Assembly (NCBI RefSeq): GCF_029893325.1
Contig: NZ_JARXWL010000009.1
Location: forward strand, 1-64,000
DNA length: 64,000 nucleotides
Direction of reading: 5' to 3'
Origin: Enterococcus sp. PF1-24
GTDB lineage: Bacteria; Bacillota; Bacilli; Lactobacillales; Enterococcaceae
Shown one piece after another: positions 16,972 to 26,221 of the stretch. The translations under genes were made by a program, and so were the position numbers. Numbering within the stretch: the stretch's first letter is position 1; each line of letters opens with the position of its first letter. A model generated the notes under the pieces. That model was not told the origin of the DNA. It was given only the letters and a program-made list of their open reading frames with translations, and did no database searches.

Positions 16972-17991
16972 ATGAAAGCAGCAGTTGTAGCAAAAAATAA
17001 AGTAGTTGATGTAACAGAAAAAAAATTAAGAGCCTTAAACCCAAATGAAGCATTAGTAAAGATGGAATGCTGTGGGGTTTGTCATACAGATTTACACGTT
17101 AAAGATGGCGATTTTGGTGATGCAACAGGTATCACATTGGGTCATGAAGGCGTGGGGATTGTTACAGAAATCGGAAAAGATGTGACTTCTTTAGTAATTG
17201 GTGATCGCATCAGTGTTGCTTGGTTATTTGAAAGCTGTGGGAGTTGTGACTATTGTATTAATGGTCAGGAATCACTATGTCGTTCTGTTAAAAATGCTGG
17301 TTTTACAGTTGATGGCGGTATGGCTGAAGAATGTATCGTTGTGGCTGATTATGCTGTTAAAGTTCCTGAAGGTTTAGATCCAGCGGTTGCCAGCAGTATT
17401 ACTTGTGCAGGGGTAACTACTTATAAAGCTGTTAAAGTTTCTGGCATTAAACCAGGACAATGGATTGCCGTTTACGGTTTAGGTGGCTTAGGAAACTTAG
17501 CTGTTCAATATGCTAAAAATGTTTTTAATGCCAAAGTTATCGGTATTGATATTAATGATAAACAATTGGAATTTGCTAAAACTTTTGGTGTGGATGTAGT
17601 AATTAATCCTGCTAAAGAAGATGCGGCTGCAAAAATTCAAGAACTTACTGGTGGCGCTCATGCAGCAGTCGTAACAGCTGTCTCTAAAGTTGCCTTTAAC
17701 TCAGCAGTTGATTGCGTTCGCGCTGGCGGAACAATTGTAGCGGTTGGTTTGCCAACTGAAAGTATGGATTTAAGTATTCCACGTTTAGTTTTAGATGGTA
17801 TTAAAATTATTGGTTCTTTAGTTGGCACACGGACTGACTTAGCGGAAGCATTCCAGTTTGCAGCAGAAGGTAAGGTTGTACCAAAAGTTGTGATGCGTGA
17901 CTTAGAAGAAATTAATGAAATTTTTGATGAAATGTTATCTGGAAAAATTAATGGCCGTATGGTTATAGACTTTTCACATAATCACCACTAA
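16972..17991 (+). CDS. adhP: Zinc-dependent alcohol dehydrogenase (AdhP type)
   Basis: The 339-residue protein is a medium-chain dehydrogenase. The catalytic zinc ligands lie in CGVCHTD and GHEGVG. The structural zinc site has four cysteines in [15 protein letters not shown], and the NAD-binding loop is GLGGLGNLA. It should reduce acetaldehyde to ethanol, or the reverse. The start at ATG 16972 follows GAGGTGG, and upstream in-frame codons overlap the leader dyad. There is no terminator before the following AraC-type regulator, so the two are probably co-transcribed. Confidence 0.9.
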   Translation: MKAAVVAKNKVVDVTEKKLRALNPNEALVKMECCGVCHTDLHVKDGDFGDATGITLGHEGVGIVTEIGKDVTSLVIGDRISVAWLFESCGSCDYCINGQESLCRSVKNAGFTVDGGMAEECIVVADYAVKVPEGLDPAVASSITCAGVTTYKAVKVSGIKPGQWIAVYGLGGLGNLAVQYAKNVFNAKVIGIDINDKQLEFAKTFGVDVVINPAKEDAAAKIQELTGGAHAAVVTAVSKVAFNSAVDCVRAGGTIVAVGLPTESMDLSIPRLVLDGIKIIGSLVGTRTDLAEAFQFAAEGKVVPKVVMRDLEEINEIFDEMLSGKINGRMVIDFSHNHH

Positions 17992-18037
17992 AATAGAGTA
18001 TACGAAAAAGTGTTAGCTTATTGAGGAGGTCAAGATA

Positions 18038-18793
18038 ATGTGTAATGTATTGATTGTCGATAGTGATAAAAAATTAATTGATCAATTAATTATGATAACT
18101 AGAGCTCAGTTTGCTAATGTCATTTTATTACCAGCTGTTAAAAGTGTTGCGGAGTTAAATAAAGAAATGAAAAAGGTGAAAGTTGATATTGCGATTGTTA
18201 GTAATGAGTTGCAGGAAAATTGTTTTGAAATTCATCAGCAACTGCTAACCACCAATCCTAATGTAAAATCAATTATTCTTTCAAAAACAAAAGATTTTGA
18301 TGTTGCTCAAAAGGCTTTGCGTTATGGCTTTATTGACTATCTGACGAAACCAATAACAGAGGATTTTGTTTATGCTTTAGATCGGGCAATTCAGTCAATT
18401 AATCAAGTTTCTTTGTTAAATGTAGAAAAGAGCGGTAATAGTAATCCTTCCTTACATTTGCAGCATCAAATTCTAAGATTTATTCATGAAAATTATCATG
18501 AACAATTAACTTTATCTACTTTGGCGGAACATCTGTATTTAAGTAAACACTATACAAGCCGTTTAGTTAAAGATATTTTAGGGATGACTTTTTCTGAGTA
18601 TTTACTAATTTATCGCTTAGAAGTAGCCAAAAAAGAATTATCCACAACGGATCTTAGCGTTCAGGAAATAGCCACGACAGTTGGTTTTAATGATCCTAAT
18701 TATTTTAGCAAAAAGTTTAAACAAGTAACTTCATATACACCTAAGCAATATCGCAATATTTATCACGGAATTGTGACGATTGGAATTGCTTAG
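18038..18793 (+). CDS. Orphan AraC-type response regulator with a degenerate receiver
   Basis: The 251-residue protein has an N-terminal receiver-like domain (1-115) and a C-terminal AraC double HTH (about 145-245, ending with PNYFSKKFKQVTSYTPKQYR). The receiver keeps the early acid (D8/D10) and K104 in TKP. The phospho-acceptor position after strand 3 reads IVSNEL, with Ser55/Asn56 and no Asp. Canonical phosphorylation is therefore unlikely. No histidine kinase is adjacent. It follows adhP by 46 bases with a GAGGAGGT box and may regulate it. Confidence 0.83.
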   Translation: MCNVLIVDSDKKLIDQLIMITRAQFANVILLPAVKSVAELNKEMKKVKVDIAIVSNELQENCFEIHQQLLTTNPNVKSIILSKTKDFDVAQKALRYGFIDYLTKPITEDFVYALDRAIQSINQVSLLNVEKSGNSNPSLHLQHQILRFIHENYHEQLTLSTLAEHLYLSKHYTSRLVKDILGMTFSEYLLIYRLEVAKKELSTTDLSVQEIATTVGFNDPNYFSKKFKQVTSYTPKQYRNIYHGIVTIGIA

Positions 18794-18807
18794 CAAATGA
18801 AATGAGT

Positions 18808-18840
18808 AGCAGTCAGGGTGGTTCCCTGACTGCTTTTTTA
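18808..18840 (+). terminator. Terminator after the AraC-type regulator
   Basis: AGCAGTCAGGG pairs perfectly with CCCTGACTGCT over a 5-base loop, and a run of T follows. Confidence 0.93.
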
Positions 18841-18880
18841 GTTTATGATATACTAAATGAAAAAATAGAGGAGCAGACTG

Positions 18881-19453
18881 ATGGCAATCCTTAATAAAAA
18901 TATGTCAGTTGCCGATTTTAAGACAACCTATTTTCTAAAAACAGAGTTGCAAGCTTTTTGTAAACAAGAAGCTTTGCAAGCGACTGGCAGTAAGACTGAT
19001 TTAACCGAAATTATTGCCTATTACTTAGAAACTGGCAAATCACTAACGATAAAAAAAGCCAGCGTAACTAAGAAAAATTTACTAGAGCCGCTAACTTTAA
19101 CTTCAATTATTGAAGAAAATTTTGTTTGTTCCGAGGTTCACCGAGAATTTTTCAAAAAAGAAATTGGTAAAAATTTTTCATTTAATGTCGTCTTTCAAAA
19201 ATGGTTAAAAAACAACAGTGGCAAAACGTATCAAGAAGCAATCAGTGCTTATCAGCAAATTTTAGCAGAAAAAAAGACAGGAAAAACGAAGATAAATCAA
19301 CAATTTAAATATAATACTTATATCCGTGACTTTTTTGCTGATAATAAAAATAGAACATTAAAAGAAGCCATTACTTGTTGGAATTTTAAGAAACAGCAAA
19401 AAGGGCAACATCAATATGCTAAAGCTGATTTAATTGCTTTAAAGACAAAATAA
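18881..19453 (+). CDS. SAP-like / DUF6434 domain protein
   Basis: The 190-residue basic protein begins with a SAP-like helix-extended-loop-helix segment (about 10-55, with TELQAFCKQEALQATGSKTD in it). Two similar units follow around residues 85-130 and 140-175, each with the pattern F..FF...G/NKN.(S/T)(L/Y)KEAI..W. That fits the DUF6434 group often fused to SAP. SAP domains bind DNA or RNA, so a nucleic-acid role is possible but unproven. It is a single gene between two terminators. Confidence 0.65.
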   Translation: MAILNKNMSVADFKTTYFLKTELQAFCKQEALQATGSKTDLTEIIAYYLETGKSLTIKKASVTKKNLLEPLTLTSIIEENFVCSEVHREFFKKEIGKNFSFNVVFQKWLKNNSGKTYQEAISAYQQILAEKKTGKTKINQQFKYNTYIRDFFADNKNRTLKEAITCWNFKKQQKGQHQYAKADLIALKTK

Positions 19454-19509
19454 AAAGACTGAAATACAGCCGCTTTAATGAGCGCTGGCTTGTATCTCAG
19501 TCTCTTTTT
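19452..19509. terminator. Bidirectional terminator between the SAP gene and phoR
   Basis: AAAAAGACTGA pairs with TCAGTCTCTTTTT, with a second stem (GCGCT-type) inside. A-runs and T-runs on both sides allow use in either direction. Confidence 0.8.
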
Positions 19510-21253
19510 ATTTTCTTGGTAATTCGACAGTAAAAGTAGTTCCTTGTTGCAGCTGGCTGTTAACGGTAATTTTCCCACCTAATAGTTCAACATACTCTTT
19601 TACAATGGATAAACCTAAACCGGTTCCGCCAGAGTTACGGCTACGGGCTTTATCCACCCGATAAAAGCGTTCAAAAATTCTTTCTTGTTCGGTTTCTTCA
19701 ATACCAATTCCGGTATCTTTAACGATTATTTGCACCGTTTGTGGTAGTTCTTGATAAGTAATCGTAATTGCGCCTTGATCTGATGAATAGTAAATTGCAT
19801 TTTCAATTAAGTTTTTAATAATTGGTTGAAATAATTGAATTTGCGTTGTTAGCTGATAAGGAGTAGGGCCGCTAACGGTCAAGGTTAATTGTTTTTCTGT
19901 TAATGTTTTTTGATAGCTGTTAGCCACATTTTCAATGAAAGCTTTTAAGTCGATCGCGACTTCTTCATAAACCGTGCTTTGTTCATCACGAGAAAGTTGC
20001 AAGATATCTTGAATTAATTCTTGTAGGCGATAAGCTTCTTTTTGCATGATTTCAAGGAAAGCAGTTAGCGTTTCAGGATCGTCTTTACCACCATCTAATA
20101 AAGTTTCGGTAAAGCCAATTAAAGAAGTAACTGGTGTTTTTAGTTCATGAGAAACATTGCCGACAAAATCCCGCTGTTTCTTTTCCAATTGATGAATGCG
20201 AGTTAAATCATAAGCGATACCTAAAAGTTGAATATCTTCTTGGCTTTCTTGAAAATAACGCAGCGAAATATCAAGAATTTGTTCATAAGGTTCTTTCATT
20301 GTAATGACTTCTTGAAGAAAAGGATTATCTTTATCTACTTGGTGCAATAAACGAATCAATTCTAAATCTTGAATCAGTTCGGTATAAGGCACAGTGGAAT
20401 CTAATTCTTGTAAGTTTAAATGTTGCAACATTTTTTTATTGGCCATTAATAAACGGCCTTGATTATCAATGATAAAAACGCCAATCATTAAATCGTTAAG
20501 TAGGGTGTAAAAGCGATTTTCAATGGAGGTGTAGGCCAAATAAGTTACATTCATTTTTTTCCCTAATTGATTAACAGTATGATATAAATCTTCCCACTGA
20601 TTAGAGGCTTGTAAAATACTGCCTGAACGTTCCGGATGCTTCACTAATTTTTTCAATACCGGCAAGACCGTCTCTAAAGGGCGGTTTTTTTGACGGATAA
20701 AATAAGCCAATAAACCGACGATAACTAAAAAGGGCCAAATTAACAAGCTGAAAATTTTATGACGAAAACGGGTAATTTGTGGTTGGAAATGGGCGGTTGG
20801 TTCAGCAATTCGCACAATCCCTGTCAATTGATCCCCTTGCATAATAGGTAAGGCGACATATAAAATCTCATCTTTTTGGGTGGTGCTCTCTCTTAAAGCT
20901 TGACTGTTAGAGGCACCTGCTAAAATACTTTGAATTTCAGGGCGATTTTCGTGACTACCAGAAAGCTCTGGTTGATAAGTATCATAAAGAATCTGACCTT
21001 CATCATCTAAAAGAGTGATGCGTTCTTGTTGATTGGAAAGCCAGCTGTTTAACCAGTCGTCATCATTCGTTTCAGCCGTAAAATCTTTTTTAACTAATTG
21101 ATTAGTCAGTAATTGGCCTTTTTTTAATAAATAAGTTTCTTGTTGCTGAATGACTTCGGTTTTAAAAAAGGCTGACAAACTATACCAGCTAGTAAAGAAG
21201 AGAATCGAAACTAAACATAAAGCTAAAAGCGGTTCTGTGTTTTTTTTAGTCAT
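19508..21253 (-). CDS. phoR: PhoR-type sensor histidine kinase
   Basis: The 581-residue kinase has two membrane helices (about 9-30 and 168-186) enclosing an extracytoplasmic domain. A HAMP-like/PAS region (about 240-355) and a HisKA domain with the phospho-acceptor H369 in NVSHELKTP follow, then a C-terminal ATPase domain with the GTGLGLSIVKEY motif. It phosphorylates the adjacent regulator, two bases upstream. The pair resembles PhoPR, which responds to phosphate limitation. No pst or phoU genes are next to it, so the stimulus is inferred from family resemblance alone. Confidence 0.88.
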   Translation of the reverse strand: MTKKNTEPLLALCLVSILFFTSWYSLSAFFKTEVIQQQETYLLKKGQLLTNQLVKKDFTAETNDDDWLNSWLSNQQERITLLDDEGQILYDTYQPELSGSHENRPEIQSILAGASNSQALRESTTQKDEILYVALPIMQGDQLTGIVRIAEPTAHFQPQITRFRHKIFSLLIWPFLVIVGLLAYFIRQKNRPLETVLPVLKKLVKHPERSGSILQASNQWEDLYHTVNQLGKKMNVTYLAYTSIENRFYTLLNDLMIGVFIIDNQGRLLMANKKMLQHLNLQELDSTVPYTELIQDLELIRLLHQVDKDNPFLQEVITMKEPYEQILDISLRYFQESQEDIQLLGIAYDLTRIHQLEKKQRDFVGNVSHELKTPVTSLIGFTETLLDGGKDDPETLTAFLEIMQKEAYRLQELIQDILQLSRDEQSTVYEEVAIDLKAFIENVANSYQKTLTEKQLTLTVSGPTPYQLTTQIQLFQPIIKNLIENAIYYSSDQGAITITYQELPQTVQIIVKDTGIGIEETEQERIFERFYRVDKARSRNSGGTGLGLSIVKEYVELLGGKITVNSQLQQGTTFTVELPRK

Positions 21254-21255
21254 AG

Positions 21256-21975
21256 TTATTTAGGCTCCTGAAAGCGATAGCCAAAGCCCCGCACCGTTTG
21301 CAAATATTGTGGGTGTTTGGGATCGACTTCGATTTTTTCTCTTAAATTACTAATATGGACATCAACAATTCGGCTTTGACCAGAAAAATCAAATTGCCAA
21401 ACCCGTTGTAGCAACGTTTCCCGATTAATCACGCGATTTTTTCTTTTCATAAAATAAACCAACAATTCAAATTCTTTAGGGGTTAGCATAATTTCTTGAT
21501 TGTTTACTAAGGCTTGATAATTAATTAAATTCGCTTGAATTTCACCAACTTGCAACCACTCATCTTCCGATTCTTCAGTGACAGTAGGAGCTGGCGTTTT
21601 TTCTTGCCGGGGTTCCATTCGTCGAAAAATAGCTTTCATGCGGGCTAAAACTTCTCGCGGACTAAAAGGTTTAGCTAAATAATCGTCTGCGCCCATTTCT
21701 AAGCCTAAAATTCGATCAATTTGTTCGTCTTTGGCGGTTAAAATTAAAATCGGGGTGTCAATTTTTTCTTGCCGTAAATGGCGGGTAATATCTAAGCCGT
21801 CCATACTAGGTAGCATTAAATCTAAAATAATAAAATCAAAAGATTTTTCCATGGCTAATTGATAAGCTAATTTGCCATCTTCAGCAGTAGTTACTTGATA
21901 ACCAGCTTTTTCCAAATTAAAAGTTAATAAAGTCAAAATTGATGGTTCATCATCAACGACGAGAACATGCTTCAT
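21256..21975 (-). CDS. phoP: PhoP-type OmpR-family response regulator
   Basis: The 239-residue regulator has a receiver domain with DD at 8-9, phospho-acceptor D52 and the late lysine in AKPFSPRE. A linker follows, then an OmpR-type winged helix ending with the QTVRGFGYRF motif. It is the first gene of a two-gene minus-strand operon with the kinase. Length and layout are normal for PhoP. Confidence 0.9.
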   Translation of the reverse strand: MKHVLVVDDEPSILTLLTFNLEKAGYQVTTAEDGKLAYQLAMEKSFDFIILDLMLPSMDGLDITRHLRQEKIDTPILILTAKDEQIDRILGLEMGADDYLAKPFSPREVLARMKAIFRRMEPRQEKTPAPTVTEESEDEWLQVGEIQANLINYQALVNNQEIMLTPKEFELLVYFMKRKNRVINRETLLQRVWQFDFSGQSRIVDVHISNLREKIEVDPKHPQYLQTVRGFGYRFQEPK

Positions 21976-22098
21976 AAAGGTGCTCCTTACTTAAATTAAA
22001 GTAATCATGATTAGGACATTTTACAACTTAAAAAGTAGTAAATTTTCTTCATTTTAACATAGAATTACTAGGAAATACTATTGTTACTCTTGATTAAA

Positions 22099-22107
22099 TG
22101 TTATAAT
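22099..22107 (+). promoter_or_regulatory. Extended -10 promoter before the DUF523 gene
   Basis: TGTTATAAT at 22099-22107 is a consensus -10 with the extended TG. No good -35 is seen at the right distance. Confidence 0.6.
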
Positions 22108-22137
22108 AAAAAGGCAATTTAATGTTGGAGGTTCAGC

Positions 22138-22599
22138 ATGTTAGCAATCAGTGCTTGTTTAGGTGGGATTTGCTGTCGCTATGATGGTAAAAATAATACA
22201 GTTGCAGCTTTGCAGCAACTAGTAGCAGATAAAAAAGCTATCGTTGTCTGTCCGGAAGTATTAGGTGGACTGCCAACGCCCCGCACACCTTCAGAAATTG
22301 TCGGTGGCGATGGTTTTGATGTTTGGCAAGGAAACGCCCAAGTCGTAACGAAAACCGGTGAGAACGTCACAGCAGCTTTTAAAGCAGGCGCCATTCAAGC
22401 TTATCAAGAATTAAAAAAGCACTCGATTGATTATCTTGTTTTAAAAGCAAATAGTCCTTCTTGTGGCAGTCAACTGATTTATGATGGCAGTTTTTCAGGC
22501 ATAAAAAAAGCCGATGTTGGCGTTGCAACAGCCTATTTCATTTCTCAAGGGTTGCAAGTAATCACAGAAGAGGAATGGCTAGTCAATCAAGAAAGATAA
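22138..22599 (+). CDS. DUF523 family protein
   Basis: The 153-residue protein begins with the DUF523 pattern SACLGGICCRYDGKNN. It carries CPEVLGGLPTPRTPSEIVGG around residue 38 and the late SPSCGSQLIYDGSF, and conserved cysteines suggest metal or sulphur chemistry. The function of the family is unknown. It starts the unit that continues with ylxM and ffh, only 17 bases before ylxM. Confidence 0.85.
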   Translation: MLAISACLGGICCRYDGKNNTVAALQQLVADKKAIVVCPEVLGGLPTPRTPSEIVGGDGFDVWQGNAQVVTKTGENVTAAFKAGAIQAYQELKKHSIDYLVLKANSPSCGSQLIYDGSFSGIKKADVGVATAYFISQGLQVITEEEWLVNQER

Positions 22600-22616
22600 A
22601 GGTGGTTGCATAACTT

Positions 22617-22955
22617 ATGGAAATTGAAAAGACCAATCGAATGAACGCTTTGTTTGAGTTTTATTCAACATTATTAACTGAAAAACAAATGAATTATATG
22701 GAGCTTTATTATGCAGATGATTTTTCTTTAGGGGAAATTGCCGAAGAATTTCAAGTGAGTCGGCAAGCAGTTTATGATAATATTAAGCGAACAGAAAAAA
22801 TTTTAGAAGATTATGAAAAAAAATTGCATCTTTTTTCTGATTATTTTGTTCGGGGAGAATTATTAGAGGAAATGGAAACTTACATTTCAGAAACTTATCC
22901 AAAAGATCAAACATTATCTGAATTAATTCATAAAATCCAAGAAATTGACGAGTAA
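22617..22955 (+). CDS. ylxM: YlxM-family HTH protein associated with Ffh
   Basis: The 112-residue protein has a sigma-70 region-4-like helix-turn-helix ([26 protein letters not shown]). It sits directly upstream of ffh, 16 bases away, which is the conserved position of YlxM. YlxM proteins have been linked to signal recognition particle function and gene control. Confidence 0.92.
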   Translation: MEIEKTNRMNALFEFYSTLLTEKQMNYMELYYADDFSLGEIAEEFQVSRQAVYDNIKRTEKILEDYEKKLHLFSDYFVRGELLEEMETYISETYPKDQTLSELIHKIQEIDE

Positions 22956-22971
22956 AGGAATGAATATATAA

Positions 22972-24387
22972 ATGGCATTTGAAAATTTGACAGAACGTTT
23001 ACAGGCGGCTATGGGTAAATTACGCCGCAAAGGAAAAATTACTGAAGCAGACGTAAAAGAAATGATGCGAGAAATTCGCTTAGCACTATTAGAAGCCGAT
23101 GTTAACTTGCAAGTTGTTAAAGAATTTACCAAAAGTGTAAGAGAACGAGCGGTGGGTTCAGAAGTTTTAGATAGTTTATCACCAGCCCAACAAATCGTTA
23201 AAATCGTTGATGAAGAGTTAACGAAAACTTTAGGGGAAGAAACGGTTCCGCTGAACAAATCACCTAAGATTCCAACCGTAATTATGATGGTTGGTTTACA
23301 AGGGGCAGGTAAAACAACTTTTGCTGGGAAATTAGCGAAACATTTAATTCAAACAGAAAAAGCCCGACCTTTAATGATTGCAGGGGACGTTTATCGTCCA
23401 GCAGCGATTGATCAGTTAAAAGTTTTAGGGCAACAACTAGATGTTCCTGTTTTTGATATGGGGACAGATGTTTCACCAGTTGAAATCGTTCGTCAAGGGA
23501 TGGCTTTAGCTGCTGAAAAACATAATGATTATGTCATCATTGATACCGCTGGTCGTTTACATATTGACGAAGCGTTGATGGATGAATTAAAACAAATTAA
23601 AGAATTAGCCCAACCAGATGAAATTTTATTAGTTGTTGATGCTATGACTGGGCAAGATGCTGTTAATGTTGCTGACAGCTTTAATCAGCAATTAGGCATT
23701 ACTGGGGTTGTAATTACTAAACTTGATGGCGATACCCGTGGTGGTGCGGCGCTATCAATTCGTTCCGTAACAGGCGCACCAATCAAATTTATCGGTTCTG
23801 GTGAAAAATTAACTGACTTAGAAATTTTCCACCCAGACCGGATGTCTAGTCGAATCCTTGGTATGGGGGATATGCTGACTTTAATTGAAAAAGCCCAACA
23901 AGAATATGATGAAAAACAAGCCGAAGATTTAGCCCGCAAAATTCAGGAAAATTCTTTTGACTTAGATGATTTTGCTGAGCAAATGGACCAAGTGATGAAT
24001 ATGGGGCCGTTGGAAGACTTAGTTAAAATGATTCCGGGTATGAGCCAAATGCCAGGAATTGAAAATGTCAAAATGGATCCGAAAGATGTTAACCGTAAAA
24101 AAGCGATTATTTCTTCTATGACACCAGCGGAAAGAAAAAATCCCGATATCTTAAATCCAAGTCGTCGTCGTCGAATTGCGGCTGGTTCTGGTAATAGTGT
24201 GGTTGAGGTTAGTCGTTTCTTGAAACAATTTAAAGAATCGCAAAAAATGATGCAACAAATGTCCAAAGGCAGCATGCCTGCTGGAATGGATCAAATGTTT
24301 GGCACCGGCGTTAAAGGTAAAATAGGCAAAATGGCCATGAATCGCATGGTGAAGAAAAACAAGAAGAAGAAAAAGAAACGGAAATAA
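22972..24387 (+). CDS. ffh: Signal recognition particle GTPase
   Basis: The 471-residue protein has the N domain, a G domain (G1 GLQGAGKTT around residue 107, DTAGR around 190, TKLDGD around 248) and a methionine-rich M domain that binds signal peptides and 4.5S RNA. The very lysine-rich C-terminus is common in Firmicutes. It targets nascent membrane and secreted proteins to FtsY and the Sec channel. A hairpin terminator follows. Confidence 0.97.
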   Translation: MAFENLTERLQAAMGKLRRKGKITEADVKEMMREIRLALLEADVNLQVVKEFTKSVRERAVGSEVLDSLSPAQQIVKIVDEELTKTLGEETVPLNKSPKIPTVIMMVGLQGAGKTTFAGKLAKHLIQTEKARPLMIAGDVYRPAAIDQLKVLGQQLDVPVFDMGTDVSPVEIVRQGMALAAEKHNDYVIIDTAGRLHIDEALMDELKQIKELAQPDEILLVVDAMTGQDAVNVADSFNQQLGITGVVITKLDGDTRGGAALSIRSVTGAPIKFIGSGEKLTDLEIFHPDRMSSRILGMGDMLTLIEKAQQEYDEKQAEDLARKIQENSFDLDDFAEQMDQVMNMGPLEDLVKMIPGMSQMPGIENVKMDPKDVNRKKAIISSMTPAERKNPDILNPSRRRRIAAGSGNSVVEVSRFLKQFKESQKMMQQMSKGSMPAGMDQMFGTGVKGKIGKMAMNRMVKKNKKKKKKRK

Positions 24388-24402
24388 GCATTAAATGATA
24401 GA

Positions 24403-24446
24403 AAAGGACCCTTGCTAGCAGTTGTTAACTGAAGCAAAGGTTCTTT
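24403..24446 (+). terminator. Terminator of ffh
   Basis: AAAGGACC with CTTGCT at 24403-24416 pairs with AGCAAAGGTTCTTT at 24433-24446 with G-U pairs and one bulge. The T-tail is weak. Confidence 0.6.
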
Positions 24447-24471
24447 ATGTTAAGCTAAAGGAGTGAAGAAA

Positions 24472-25269
24472 ATGACAGCTAAAAATGAAATTCAACTTGC
24501 TATTGCCAGTCAGCAACCCATTTCCGATGAAATTTTAACTTTAATGATTGTTAATATTGGCAACTGCGACTCTCAGTTAAGAGATGAGTTGATTTATTCT
24601 TCTTGGAAAGAATTATTTAGTAAAAATTTAATCTCATTGGCTCAAAAGCGACAGTTATTAAATGTTTCATTGACAGAAAATTTGTTTTTTGAAATTGAAA
24701 AAACTTTTACTGATGCAACTTTTACTCGCAGTTTTTCCAGTTTATTATTAGCTGCATTGATAGAAAATCATTGTCAAAAAAATTGGCTAACAGACATTGA
24801 AGAAAGCCAACTGATTTGTTTAGGCATTAAATATATGCAAACAGAAAAAGATTATCGGGGTTATGTTGAGGAAAAAGGTTGGGCTCACGCCTTTGCTCAT
24901 GGCGCTGACTTATTGAAGCAACTTTCACGCTTGGAGCAGTTTACGTCAAAAGATACTTTAGCAATTTTTGATTGTATTGAATATGCTTTATTTGAAGTAG
25001 AAGAATTTTTATATGGCGAAGAAGGTCGTTTAGCAAGAGTGATAAGCCAGTTATTAAAGGAACAGAAGATAACAGATGAAATTTTAGCTAATTGGTTAAC
25101 AAAAGCTCAAGGAATAGTGGTAGAAAAAGGTTATTACAATGTTTGGTGGTTGCAGTTTTTAAAATCATTATTTTTCATTTTATCATTTGAACGCTTTGAT
25201 TTAATGTTGAGTTTTGCAAAAATTAATGAATGTTTACAAATCGCTTATGATAAGTATCGGATTATATAA
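24472..25269 (+). CDS. DUF2785 domain protein
   Basis: The 265-residue, mainly helical protein contains the DUF2785 signature YRGYVEEKGWAHAFAHGADL around residue 125-145, with two conserved histidines. The family is of unknown function and no signal peptide is present. The start at ATG 24472 is chosen because the GTG nine bases upstream lies inside the AAAGGAG ribosome binding site. It converges with the Rgg-type regulator across a bidirectional terminator. Confidence 0.78.
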   Translation: MTAKNEIQLAIASQQPISDEILTLMIVNIGNCDSQLRDELIYSSWKELFSKNLISLAQKRQLLNVSLTENLFFEIEKTFTDATFTRSFSSLLLAALIENHCQKNWLTDIEESQLICLGIKYMQTEKDYRGYVEEKGWAHAFAHGADLLKQLSRLEQFTSKDTLAIFDCIEYALFEVEEFLYGEEGRLARVISQLLKEQKITDEILANWLTKAQGIVVEKGYYNVWWLQFLKSLFFILSFERFDLMLSFAKINECLQIAYDKYRII

Positions 25270-25320
25270 AGAAAACAAGCTAGTTGGTTCAGTAAGCTGA
25301 ACCAGCTGGCTTGTTTTTCT
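25270..25320. terminator. Bidirectional terminator between DUF2785 and Rgg-type genes
   Basis: A stem of about 22 bp with a one-base bulge (AGAAAACAAGC side and GCTTGTTTTTCT side) closes on a TAAG-type loop. Poly-A and poly-T flank both sides. Confidence 0.9.
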
Positions 25321-26116
25321 ATAATAGTTTTTGCAGATAATTTTTCAATTGTGGGATATTCAATTCTTCAATTTTAGCTAAAAAAGTAGCACTTTCTTCA
25401 ACTAAAACAGTTTCTAAATAGTGAATGGTGATTAATGGTTGCAAGAAATTATGAGCGCTGGCTTCTTGTTTAGCTAGTTTTAACCCTTGAGAAGCAGCCT
25501 TTTTTTGCTGATTTTCAATAGCTTGAATGACATAGTTTAGGGTCAGTTGCAAAAGATATTGTGAGGATAATAATAAATTCTGCTTTTGAATATTTCCTAA
25601 AACCTTTTTGTAAAGCAGCTGATTTTCTTCCCAAGTGAATAAGAAAAAGTAGTTATTATATAAGCGATATTCATAAGTATACCAGTGATTATTTTGAAAT
25701 AGTTGTGGTTTAATTGCTTGACTGATTTTTTCTAAATCAAGCTGAGCGGGTTGTTGGTGAATAATTAATAAGTATTGAGATAAATAATAAAGTTCTTTTA
25801 ATTGTGGAGTTGACCGATAAGCTTGATCGATTTCCTGAGCGTACTGTTTTAGCTCAATTAAACTCCCTTGATTTTCAATAGTAACTAAAGTTTCATGATT
25901 AAATTTAATGAGCTTTTTTTCTTGGCTGTAAAATAAAAATTCTTCAACAGAAATATTTAAGCGTTCAAGCAAGGCGACGACTTTATCGAAACTAGGTAAG
26001 TAATGACCATTTTCAAAATTAGATAAGTTTCCCCGACTCATAATATCTTTTGCTAAGGAACTTTGCGAAATTCCCTTAGCTTTACGAATTTTTTGAATAG
26101 TTTTACCGTAATTCAT
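25319..26116 (-). CDS. Rgg/GadR/MutR-family transcriptional regulator
   Basis: The 265-residue protein has an N-terminal XRE helix-turn-helix (KAKGISQSSLAKDIMSRGNLSNFE, residues about 12-36) followed by a helical repeat domain, as in Rgg-type regulators that bind short peptides. It is divergent from an MFS transporter, and a perfect 22-bp palindrome lies between their starts. I found no short hydrophobic peptide gene in the 105-bp gap, so a peptide ligand is not supported here. Confidence 0.8.
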   Translation of the reverse strand: MNYGKTIQKIRKAKGISQSSLAKDIMSRGNLSNFENGHYLPSFDKVVALLERLNISVEEFLFYSQEKKLIKFNHETLVTIENQGSLIELKQYAQEIDQAYRSTPQLKELYYLSQYLLIIHQQPAQLDLEKISQAIKPQLFQNNHWYTYEYRLYNNYFFLFTWEENQLLYKKVLGNIQKQNLLLSSQYLLQLTLNYVIQAIENQQKKAASQGLKLAKQEASAHNFLQPLITIHYLETVLVEESATFLAKIEELNIPQLKNYLQKLL

Positions 26117-26136
26117 ATAAGTTCTCCTATTGGCTA

Positions 26137-26158
26137 TTATGTTAGTATACTAACATAA
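26137..26158. promoter_or_regulatory. Perfect 22-bp palindrome between rgg-like gene and MFS gene
   Basis: The left half TTATGTTAGTA is followed at once by its exact reverse complement. It lies 21 bases from the regulator start and overlaps the region expected for both promoters, so it is a strong operator candidate. Confidence 0.7.
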
Positions 26159-26221
26159 ATACTTAGAAAAAGCAGTTTCCTGTATCTTAGAAGTTAACTA
26201 AGGTAAGGGAGTTATTTTGAA

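Noticed and set aside
19508-21975. WalRK instead of PhoPR
   Set aside because: The pair lacks the neighbouring yycH/yycI/walJ genes and the kinase has a PhoR-like outer domain. I keep PhoPR, but the stimulus is not proven.
22972-24387. Several minus-strand frames inside ffh
   Set aside because: They are mirror frames of a well-recognised gene and have no independent start signals.
26117-26221. Short hydrophobic peptide gene next to the Rgg-type regulator
   Set aside because: I looked for a start codon with a ribosome binding site and a hydrophobic frame in the gap and found none.
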